Shown here piece after piece: positions 23,443-36,700 of a stretch of 64,000 nt of DNA. Where the stretch lies: the NCBI GenBank assembly GCA_001600635.1, contig BCKL01000025.1, positions 124,001-188,000 on the forward strand, given 5' to 3'. Under the pieces are notes generated by a model. It saw only the letters and a program-made list of their open reading frames with translations. It searched no databases and had not been told where the DNA came from. Made by a program: the position numbers and the translations under genes. The DNA is from Leucosporidium creatinivorum (lineage: Eukaryota > Basidiomycota > Microbotryomycetes > Leucosporidiales > Leucosporidiaceae). Numbering within the stretch: position 1 is the stretch's first letter; every line of letters starts with the position of its first letter.

Positions 23443-23975
23443 GGGAGAGCTTTTGGCGGGCGATCTAGCTGCTGTTGTTGGCGGAGGCGACGACAAGTGC
23501 AGGAAGCCGTTTAGGGTGGATTGGCGCGACGTGGTGAAGCGTAGGAGCGGTCTGAAGCGGTACAGTATGCTGCTCGTGCTCTGCGATGAGCTCGAGTCGA
23601 ATCTGGTGAGAGCAAAGAAACGCGAAGGGTGCGCCAGCTCAGCCTCATCATCGTTTTGGATCGGCGCTCTCGAGATCGGGCTGGGGTGAAGAGCTGCAGC
23701 TTCGCAATGTAGCTCAGACGAGTGCAACACAAGCTTGGACCAGTACTAGACTGCACGCGATGAAGTGAACCCCCTTTCTGCTCGGCGAGGAAGAGCTCGT
23801 TTATCTCAGGAAGTCCTTTCGACGCTGCGGCTGCTTCAGAGAAAGCTGTCCGATCTCGAGCTCGGTCCATGAGTATAGCAAAGACTAGAAGCCGTGGCAT
23901 TACGAGAGGACTAGACAAAACCGAGCGAAAAGGGAGAGCACCGAGTCCAAGAGCTAAGGTCCATCCACCTCCTCC
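23443..23975. other. Photolyase upstream region
   Basis: Lies between the photolyase start and the 3' end of the mannoprotein gene. The photolyase frame continues open on the minus strand to about 23730 without an ATG and includes RQSTLNGFLHLSSP. A separate ATG frame on the minus strand (from 23871, with internal MMRLSWRTLRVSLL near 23660) is open in another phase. These could be a first exon or just leader sequence. Confidence 0.3.
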
Positions 23976-25565
23976 CTACAGCACAAGAACCGCACCAACG
24001 AGCATGCCCACTCCCATCACTCCCGCACCGAGCATCATCCCCTCCCCAAGCGAGCTCGCACCACTAGCAGGGGTGGATCCTCCAGTCGGAGCCGAGCCCT
24101 TGGCCGTGCTGGCTCCGCTTCCCGAGGGCGCCGAGGTAGCGGTAGAGACGCCCGTAGCGTAGGCCATTTGCATCCAGCTGTAGGTGACTCCGGAGGCGGT
24201 GGGAGAGGCGACGCTAACGCACTGAGACGAGGCGGGAGCGGTGACTGGCGTCGGTGTTGCTGCCATGCCTTGCGAGAAAGTGTAGGACGAGTTGTAGACG
24301 CCGATAGGCAGATCACTGTCCGCTTGACAGTTGGTAAAGCCCTCCTCGGTGTAGTCGCCGGGCTACGAGGAGCGAAGGGTCAGCTTTGGCGAGGATCGAG
24401 CCGAGTCGAGGTCCAGCGCGCGTACCATGGTCCAGAGGCAGCCTAAAGTAAGCAAAAAGATGGTCAGCATTGTGAGCAGCCCGAGCGAGGGGTCTGAGCT
24501 TGTCACGTACCCATCTGTGGAGCAAAAGAGGCGGAGGTCAGCTTCGGCGAACGGGGACCAGGCGAAGGCTGAGCGGTAGCGACGTACGAGGTCAAATGTA
24601 TTGCGGCAGTAAGGATAGCTGTTACCACCGTGGCAACTCCTGATGCAGAATTGGCGCACTCCGGGTGTATCGCATCCTCCGATGAACTCGGCCCAGTTGT
24701 CTCCGCCGTCGATGTGAGCGCCGACGGGGTTTCCGACCCCTTGGGCGCCGTGGTTGTCGTCTATTGAATTCCGTGTCATAAGAGTCAGCAAGGAGTCGAC
24801 GAAGTGATCGACTTCAGCCGAAGATTCGCCGAAGCAGACGAAGGCTACTCACACTCTCCTCCGCAATCGTAGGGGTTGAGGTTCATGCGAGTCCAGTCGT
24901 AGGTACCAGTGACTGCGAATGGTGAAGAGGAACGTCAGCTTCTGTGAAGCTCCGGCGGAGTGGCACAGCAGCTCGGCGCAGGGGCAGAGCAGCCTGGCGA
25001 AGCCGTAGAGCAGCTCGGTGCAAAGGCGAAGCGGCTCCACGAAAGCTTACCTTGAACGTAGTCTGGCGTCGTGCGCTGTAACGGTCCAGGTAAAACGGGG
25101 TCAGCTACAGGCAGTCGTAAAGTGCTTCGACAACTCACGAAGTGACTCGTAAGCACAAAGCCGTCTGGGAAGGGTCGCGTGTCGTTGTACGGATTGAAGC
25201 AGTAGGCTACAGCCACCGCCTCAGCCTCGACGAGGTTCTCCTTGGTGGGGTCGGGAGGCATGTAGAGGCAGAAGTTGTCCGCCGAGACGAGCTGCGCCTG
25301 CTTGCCCACGCCGGTCATGCTAGGAGGAGCATATACCGTTCCACCAACAGTAACGCTCGCCTGAGGTGCCGCCCAGGTGCCGCTGGGCGCAGGACCAGTG
25401 TAGGAGGGAGGCTCGGGACCACCTAATTGTGGGAGCGTTAGTTCGGGATCGCCGCAGGAGATGAAGAGGTGGGGACTCACTGCCGAGGGTGATGGTAGGC
25501 TCTGAGAAGGTGAGCTGAGCTACAGCCGAGCTGGCGAGAGCGACGAGGGCGAGATGAATGAGCAT
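23976..25565 (-). CDS. MP88-type secreted mannoprotein, GPI-anchor-like tail
   Basis: Resembles the macrophage-activating glycoprotein / immunoreactive mannoprotein MP88 family of basidiomycete yeasts. The start at 25565 gives a signal peptide MLIHLALVALASSAVAQ. Joined exons then encode YTGPAPSGTWAAPQASVTVG, AYCFNPYNDTRPFPDGFVLT, TGTYDWTRMNLNPYDCGGE, NPVGAHIDGGDNWAEFIGGC, VRQFCIRSCHGGNSYPYCRN, a tiny GCLWTM exon and GDYTEEGFTNCQADSD, the cysteine-rich order known from MP88. The C-terminus is Ser/Thr/Ala/Gly-rich and ends in a hydrophobic stretch (MMLGAGVMGVGMLVGAVLVL), as expected for a GPI-anchor signal. The protein is thus likely at the plasma membrane or wall. About seven short introns are present. 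The gene next door on the same strand also encodes a GPI-like surface protein. A decayed relative lies near 14.0-14.2 kb. Confidence 0.83.
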
Positions 25566-25986
25566 TGCTCGTGCGGGGGAATCGAAGTTGAACGAGTGTT
25601 GTAGGGCGATCAGGATGAGGTGTAATGTAGCAGAGCACGGGCGGACGTGTCACCGATTTATCGCTATGCTTTACTGCAGACGAGCGGCGAGTCGAACGAG
25701 CGAGCGAGAGGGAGGAGGGAGAAGAGTCTCGAGGCCTCGAGCGGGATTGGGTCCAGCGCTAAGGCAACGCGTACACTCACTAGGAATAGCCCGTCAAGCG
25801 GATGCTGTACAGTCGGCCGTTTCAAGAACATCACTGAGCATTCCGAATCGTATCGAAGACCATTCTGCTCCTTGTCAACCGAGCTCGGCGCTCGCTCGGC
25901 TCTGCCCCATCGCAGCTCTCAGGCCTCCCAAGAAACGAGGTAACGAGCGTGCGATAGCGTCCATCTAAACGAACCAAGTGATACAA
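25566..25986. other. Gap between two surface-protein genes
   Basis: Holds the promoter and leader of the mannoprotein gene (reading left) and the 3' UTR of the AA14-like gene. No further coding frame with support. Confidence 0.35.
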
Positions 25987-28477
25987 TCAAACCAACCACA
26001 TTCCCAGTCCCAGTCCCATCCCAATCAGCCCTCCGAAAGCACTCAACCTCGGCGCCGAGCTCGTCGATCCAATGATCCTCGTCTTCGCCGTCTGAGTACT
26101 CTTGCTCAACCCCGTCCCTCCCGTCGATTGGTACACTCGAGTAGAGCGAGTGACTTTCGCGTTGGTAGCCTTCTTCTTGGGCGATTCGACTGGGGCGGTG
26201 GGGCGGTGGTGGTGAGCTTTCCGCCGAGTCGACGAGGGCTTAAAGCGCCGAGTTGAGGTTGCGTGCGTATGGTGGCCGGTGGAGGTGGGCTTCTGAGGGT
26301 TGTGCGTGGTGGGAAGAGGTTTCTTGGTGGGGACGGGCGAGGTCTTGAGGGCAGAGGTGGAGGAAGGCTTGTGAGTTCGGCTCGGAGAAGTCGAGTTGAG
26401 AGTCGAGGTGGAGAGGACGGTCGTGGTGCTATTAAGATGGCGAGTAGACGTAGGGAGCGTGGTATTAGCGAGAGTGGGGACTGAAGAAGTAGCTCCAGGG
26501 TGTCGAGTGGACGTGATAGTAGAGTTGAGAGAGAGGGAAGTAGCGTTGCCGAGCGAGGTGGACGTCGGGAGCGACGAGGTCGAGTTGCGAGTGAGGGTCA
26601 CATTTGCGGGAGCCAGTGCAGTAGGGAGTACACGTCCAGTTGAGGTAGCCGTGACGGTCGAGTTGGCTGTGGAGCTGTTCCGGCTCGTCACCGCCGCGGA
26701 AGGGATGAGCGCCGAGGAGGAGGGCAGCGCGACAGCGAGCTGGGCGACGTCGAGGGCGGTGTCGGTGACGTTGAGAGTTACTGTAGCGTTAAAGAGTGAT
26801 CTCTTGTGGGCGCCGAATGATCTGTAGAGCGAAGCCGAGGTCAGCGATTGCTTGACTCGCTCGCCAGCTCGGGGCTCACCTGGCCTGCTCGCCAACTTCA
26901 ACGTAGATGTCCTCCTGCGCTCCATCTTCAAAGCTCCAGAGCGAATGATATCCCGGACGATTGTTGTTGTCGAACCCGGCCACATTGGAAGGCGTGTTGT
27001 ATGCGCTGCGCGAGGGAGCTCGTCAGCTGGCTTGCTCGGCGCTCTTCCCGGGCTCTCGACACTTACTACAACGGCCGCTTGGCACCCTTGGTCGGCGTGC
27101 AGGTCGAGTTATCGGCAGCGCAGAAGACGGGATCTTGAGGTGCGGCGACGGGAAGCGCGTTGGGCGGAGAGTCGGTGACCGTGCAGTCGAAGCCGGCTGC
27201 GAAGGGATCAGAATCAGCGAGCAGCTAGCATTCGAGGGGCGGGAAGGCCTACTCATGTAGAAATTGGCAGTGCCGTTGTTCGCGAGCCTGTCAAGTGAAG
27301 GCAGAGCGAGGGTAAGCCTGAAGTCCCGCTGCGGCGCCTCGGCGCTTGCTCGGCCATCGCCTCGAGGCGAGACGAAGCTCACCAGAACCTGCAAGAGCGA
27401 GACTGTTAGTGACAGTACGCTTGCGATAGCTCGAGAAGGTAACTCACCAAGCACAGATGCACTTCTCGCCCGAGCACGGCGGCAGACGTTTCGGGATCTG
27501 CGAGGTCGGCGCTAGAGGTCAGCTTCGAGGCTCACCCCTAACCAGCGACCTCGTAGACTCACGTCGAAGCTAGTACGCTTCTGCTTCACGCACTGACTCT
27601 GCACCGAGATGATGGCGAGGTTGTCCATCGTGACCTTCGACGATGAGAGGAGGGTCAGCTTCCCCCCCTGTGCTCGTTCTCGCGTCTGTCGACTCACATC
27701 TTCGATGTTGTCTACATCTGCGATTCCAATGGCACATCCAGAGAGCAGGTCCTCGTCGATGGTGGAGCTGGCGGGGTCTCCGGCGTGGTGAGCGCCTGCT
27801 CGGCGATGAAAGGGAAGGGTCAGCGCCTGCCCTCCTGCCACGAGTTGCCTCCTTCCAGCTAGCTTTTAGCTATCCCCGCGATCCGATTCACTCACCTGAG
27901 TTATTCGGACACGAAACCAACGCACTTCCCACCTCCGTCGCCGTCTCCGGCCGAAACCTCGTCCAAGCGACATGGCAAGCAATCTCAATCTCAACCGTTC
28001 CACCTGCCGGCAGCTCAGCGACGGTACCATTCGGCCTCTTAGACGGAGCAAGAGCCCGGTAGGCGGGTCCTCTGTTGTTTGAGAGCGGAAGGCGAGGTCA
28101 GCGCTGCTCCCTTCGGCGTACAGGGCGGGTTGGCAAGGGCTCACCGAAACCACCAGTCGTCTTGTGTCGATAAGTCGGGTCCGATGGGTGATACTGGGTC
28201 TCCTGCGGCGTAGCTGAAGTCCTCGCCCACGCCGTACATCGAGTTTGTCCTGCTCAGAGCGCAAGTCAGCTCCCCAAGGGGTTCGGCGAAGGTTTCTGAG
28301 TGAGTAGCAAGCGCACCAGATGCTCTATAGGACATCGGGGAGTCAGCCTCAATCCCAGACTCGTCCTTCAAACCAGACAAGACGCACCATATGAGCTGAG
28401 GCCTCGCTTACTCCCCAAGCCAAAAGGAGGAGGGCGTTCAGAAGCCGAAGAGAGCCATCGCTCTTCTTCCGAGCCAT
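25987..28477 (-). CDS. AA14-like LPMO-type secreted protein, GPI tail
   Basis: The start at 28477 gives a signal peptide (MARKKSDGSLRLLNALLLLA... ending in EASA), so the mature protein would begin with His-Met, as needed for a copper histidine brace. Splicing through an 8-nt exon (28317-28324) gives AHMSIWTNSMYGVGEDFSYA, then DLSTQDDWWFRGPAYRALAP, VAELPAGGTVEIEIACHVAW, GAHHAGDPASSTIDEDLLSG, CAIGIADVDNIED, VPKRLPPC and KCICAWFWLANNGTANFYMT. This order matches what I recall of family AA14 (xylan-active oxidases) and related basidiomycete proteins; the second brace His may be in GAHHAG. After residue ~270 there is a very long Ser/Thr/Asn-rich region with many N-x-S/T sites and a hydrophobic end (GGLIGMGLGLGMWLV), suggesting a GPI anchor. 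Enzyme activity is inference; it could be a non-catalytic copper protein. Confidence 0.68.
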
Positions 28478-29049
28478 GTAGCTCTCGATAGCGCAGATGT
28501 TGACACAGTCGAGCTGAAAGGTGGGAGAGCAACCCTTTGAATCGGACGCGAGGCGCACACGGACTCCTGCAGGGGCCAGTGCAGAGCTCGGCTGCGAGAT
28601 GAAAGGGAAGGCTCTGTGCTCGATTTAGCGAGCAGGGATGGCTCGCTGGAGCCGCAGAATGTGGCTCAACAACTCGGCCGACGTTCTGTAGCTCAGTACG
28701 AGCGCTTGAGAGTGGCTTGAGCGGGCGAGCGAGCTGCGAAGAAGCGGAGCAGCCGGCGAGAAGTAGCGAAGGGCTGGAGAGTGCTGCAGAGCAGCTCTGG
28801 GTAGTGTAGCAGACTTCCAATAGCTCCCGGTCGAGTCGAGATGTTACCAGCCGATGTGGTCGAGTAGAAAGCCGTCGAGCTCACAGCTCTCTTTCTCCTA
28901 CCTTTCGCTCGCCAGTTCGTATCGACCTACAGCATCGCTTAGACCACGGCCGACCTCACAGCTCGCACTCCTGACCAGCTACAGCGATCATATCCGCCTC
29001 ACCCTTCCACAGCTGCCACCAGCTCCCCTTCGCTTTCATCCGCCGCTGC
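28478..29049. promoter_or_regulatory. Divergent promoter region, AA14-like and NIF3
   Basis: This 572-bp gap lies between the starts of the minus-strand AA14-like gene and the plus-strand NIF3 gene and should carry both promoters. Pyrimidine-rich sequence precedes the NIF3 ATG. No clear TATA box was recognised and no other coding frame is supported. Confidence 0.4.
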
Positions 29050-30323
29050 ATGCTCCGCCGCTGCCTCAGCACCTCAACTCGCAACATGACTCACGCTCCC
29101 TCCCGCGCTCCTACTCTCACACATCTCTCCGCTGCTGTGGACAAGCTCGTGCCGCTTTCGCTCGCTGAACGCAGCTGGGATAACGTTGGACTGCTCGTCG
29201 AGGCGCCGAATGAGCGGGAGGTGGAGGGAGAGAAGAGTGTCATGTGCTGCATTGACTGTGAGTTACTCGCTGCTTATCATGCTATCCTTCGCTGACCTGG
29301 CTGCTTCCCCTCTCCCCACCGACCGCTCTCTCGCCTCCGCCGAACTCGCTCTTCCCAGTGACCACCCCCGTCCTTCGCGAAGCCCTGGCCTCGCCCTCAA
29401 CTACCACAATTCTAACCTACCACCCTCCCATCTTCTCGGGCCTAAAATCCCTGACCCTCCAAACTCCCCTCCAACGCTCCCTCCTCGAATGTGTCGCCAA
29501 CGGCATCTCCATCTTCTGCATCCACACGGCCGCCGACAACGCTCTGCAAGGCGTCAACGATTTTATGGGCGAGGGATTGTTGAAGGCGTCGAGGAGCAAG
29601 GGAGGGAAGGGCAGTTGCAAGGCCATTACGCTCAAGGAGGATGCGCCCGAGGGACAGGAGGGTGCGGGATCGGGCAGGTTGGTGGATCTGGGGGAGGAGT
29701 TGACCAAGACTGAGATTGTGGCTGCTGTCAAGGAGACGCTCGGAAGGGATTGGAGTGAGTGGTAGCGGTTTCCTCTTCGGACTTTCGGCGCTGACATTCG
29801 CTCCTGCAGTCCAAGCTGCTTTCACGCCGTATGGACCAGAAACGATCAAGACTGTAGCTATCTGTGCGGGATCCGGTGCGTCTTCAACGGCTGTTCCGAC
29901 CTTTCAGATCAGTTCGCTGACTCGGCGCTCGGCTTTCGCAGGAGGAGGCGTTCTCAAGGGCGTCAAGGCCGACCTTTGGCTGACGGGAGAGCTCGGACAT
30001 GTACGCTTTATTTCTCTCTCTACTTTGCGTGTGGCTGGCTGACGCTCCGACCGTACAGCACGAGATCCTCGCCGCCAACGCTGAAGGCATCCACGTCCTC
30101 GTCTGTACGTTTGACTAACCCTTTTCTCGTCTTCGAGCACCTCGAGTGCTCCTCTTTCACCCTTGACTGTACTCTCGTTGACCCTCCTACGCACCACAGG
30201 CACCCACTCTGCAACCGAGCGCCCTTGGCTCTCTTCTTTCGCTCCCAGGCTGCAGCAAGCGATGAACGATGCCGCCGCCAAGGAGTCGTACGAGGTGTGG
30301 GTTAGTAAGGAGGACCATGAGCC

Positions 30324-30339
<16 letters not shown>
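29050..30339 (+). CDS. NIF3: NIF3 / DUF34 family protein
   Basis: Member of the conserved NIF3 (NGG1-interacting factor 3-like) family, which binds a dinuclear metal centre; the cellular reaction is not firmly known. The start MLRRCLSTSTRNM resembles a mitochondrial presequence; a second ATG follows 12 codons later (MTHAPSRAPTLTHL). Exons encode ERSWDNVGLLVEAPN, ILTYHPPIFSGLKSLTLQTP (the conserved Y/H-H-P-P-[IL]-F metal motif), SIFCIHTAADNALQGVND (H-T-x-x-D), LKADLWLTGELGHHEILAAN-like sequence across an intron and CTHSATERPW, all typical. Five introns have normal signals. The last codons (PLVVV and TAG at 30337-30339) coincide with the left edge of an inverted duplication whose other arm keeps only these last ~16 bases. 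Confidence 0.87.
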
Positions 30340-33610
<3,271 letters not shown>

Positions 33611-33770
33611 AGCTCGAGATACCATCCACTGCGACTGGCCCCCCTCGCCTGGCTCGCCCCTCGGGGCTCGTCTCGACTGTCATTTGGTAGCTCCCACTCG
33701 GCGCCCCCGAAGAAGCTCAACGCAGCCTTTATCTCACCCAACGAAGCCGGAGCGGAAGCGTTTTTATGAT

Positions 33771-36700
33771 CTAGAGGCTCGATGACAGCCCCGCCTTACT
33801 CTTAAACGTCTCCCAATCGGCCGCCTGCTCGCACATCTTTCGGAACGACCCTCCTTCCCGCTGCAATAGGTTTTTCGGTGAGTCATATTCGACGAGTGAC
33901 CCTTGGTCGAGGACGAGGACCTTGTCGTAGTCTGTGCGAGGAGAAGCAGGTCAGCTCGAGCGATGGCAAGAGGGGTTGAAGGAGAGACCCACCGACGACG
34001 GTGGAGAGACGATGAGCGATAGTGATGACGAGCGAGTCGGCAAACTCCTCCTGGATGGTGTGTTGGATCTGTAGTCGAGATTAGGTCAGCTGCAGCCTGA
34101 TAGATAACCCCGAGACTGCCAAACTCACCTTCGTATCGGTTTCCATGTCGACCGAAGCGGTCGCTTCGTCCATGATGATGATCTTGCTCCTCTTGAGCAA
34201 CGCCCTGGCCATCGCAAGTAGCTGTCGCTGTCCTGCACTAAAGTTGTGACCTCCAGCACTGACGAGCGTCTCGAGCGTGACTCCGATCCGACCGTTCGCC
34301 GTGTCAACCTTGGTGATGGAGCTGCCGCTGATGATGCTGGCTGAGTCGGCGTTGGTGGCAGCGAGGTGACCGTGCGATTCGAGGAGGGCAGTGGTAGCCG
34401 AGATCTGACCGGGTACAGGCGAAGAAGCGCGAGAGGGATCCCGAGAGCCGCGCTGGGAAGAGGGAGGAACGGGCGCCGAAATCATGCGGACGCGAGCGAG
34501 GGCGTCCATGCAGTCTTGATCCGAGAGCTCGTTGAAGGGGTCGAGGTTGGAGCGGATCGTTCCGCTGAAGAGGACCGCCTCTTGAGGGATGAGCGTTAGT
34601 CGACCACGAAGGTCGGCGAGGCCGATGGTGGTGATGTCGACCCCGTCGATTCTGCACATGAGCGAGAGATCAGCACGAGTAGCGAGATACAGCGAAGGAC
34701 GGCTCACATGATACGACCACTGGTGGGGTCCGTGAAGCGTAAGAGCGACAAGGCCATCGTCGACTTGCCGCTGCCCGTTCGGCCGACGACGCCGACCTTC
34801 TCCCTCGATGCGATCTCGAAGGAGACGCCCTTGATGACGGGAGGGAGCGTCGGCGCGTACGAGATGACGAGATCCTCCACTGAGATGCCTCCCATGTCGC
34901 TCGGCCAGTAGGCGGGCGGGCGCTTGCCTTTGATCACCATCGGCGGTTCTTGAGGCGTGTTGAGGAGCTCGGTCACTCGCTCGACGGAGTTGAGGTCTGC
35001 TTCGAGGGCGGAGACTTGACGACAGAGCCAGTAGACGCTCTGCACGAGAGACTGCGCCGAGGTGATTGCCAGAGCGGCGAGTCCGGGCGATGCTCCGCCA
35101 ACGAGAGCGAGGAGGGTGGTGATGGCTACGGCTATAGCTCCAAGGCAGTCAAAGCGCCACAGGAGATAGCGGTTGATCATGCTCGAAGCGTCTGTGGGGT
35201 CGAAGACCGGTCAGCTCGAGCTCGGCGAGGGCGAAACGAGCTGGTCAGCTTCGCCTCGTCTCGTCCAGGACTCACAATTGACCGCTAGCATCTTGTCCAC
35301 GCTCATAAATAGAGTATCGAGGAAGCGCCGTCTGACGAGGAGCAAGCAGAGATCAGCAAGCGTCGAGCTGAAATTGCGAAGGGAAGTCCCACTCGGCGCC
35401 GAAAGCTCGGCAGGTGACGATGCCGGCCAGAGTCTCGCCTGAGGTGCAGCGAGAAGGTCAGCTTGTGACCCAATAGCCAGACAACGGTTCAAGAGCCCAC
35501 CAAAGTTGGAGAAGATGGGTGATCTTGCATTCGACTCGAGACGGCGTAGATCTCGCGAGCACTTGACGTAGGCGAGAGACAGCCGAACGTAGAGGTATAC
35601 GATGAGGAAGGCGGGAAGGATGAATGCTGGAGAAACGTAGCCGACGACTCCCAGGTTCACGAGGAAGGCGACGGCGTGGGTGAGGGATGTCTGCACCTGC
35701 TCGGCGATGGCTTGGTCGATGACCTGTGTGAGCGACGAGCCGTGTCAGTGTTTAATGCCACATCGTAAAGATCGAGCTTACTTGGATGTCACCAGAGAAG
35801 GTGTTCAGGATTCGACCTGCAGGCAAGCGCGATCAGCGGCGTCGACGGAAGTCTGATCAACGGCGAAGCTCACCAGTCGGCGTCGTGTCGAAGTATCGAA
35901 ACGGAGCTCGAGTGATCCTTCTCAGCGCATCTTCAAACAAGCTGCGAGCGGCCTTGAAGGATCCACGATAGCCAGCGAGGATGCCGAGGACGGTGATGAG
36001 GAGGTTGACGAGGCCTGCGCGAGAAGAAAGGGTCAGTCGAGGGCTCGGTCGAGGAACAACGAGCTCGAAGCTCACATATGAGACCGTAGATGGCGAGGTA
36101 GGGGTTGACGTTCTCGCTCGCCGATGGGAGAGAGGGCAGGGTGAGAACGTCGACGGTGCCCTCCTCGAAGCCGGTGAGGGTCATCTGCTGCCGAGGCAGG
36201 AAGAGCGAGCTGAAGGCCGAGTGCGAAGAGTGGTACTGTAGGGAGATCGAGTGGGTCAATCGAGTCTCCTCCTCTTCCACCCCAAGCCACTCACACTCTC
36301 GCCCCAGTACTTGAACCAGTAGCGGTCGACGACGCCTGTAGAGGAGCAGGTCAGGGAGCGTACGCTAGCTAGAGGGGCAGGGGTAGCTCACGGAAGGAGC
36401 GACCGGCAAAGATGAGCAAGACTATGGCGATCCAAGTCTCGATTCCCGCCGCCTTGAGGTAAAGCAGGTAGACCGAGCTCTTGACCCTTCCCTCGGCGCG
36501 TGCCTCCTCCTCGACCAGCTTCCCGCTTCCCTTGACTACCGAAACGGCCTCGCCTGATGGACTCGGCGTCCGAGTGGGATTGGTCGAAGCCTCTCCGCTC
36601 TCGACGCCGGGGGCCGAAGTAGGAGCAAGTGCCTTCTTCGCAGCGTCCTCGACAATATCCTTCTTCTGCTCGGCGATCTGCTCAGCCTTGACCGTCTGCT

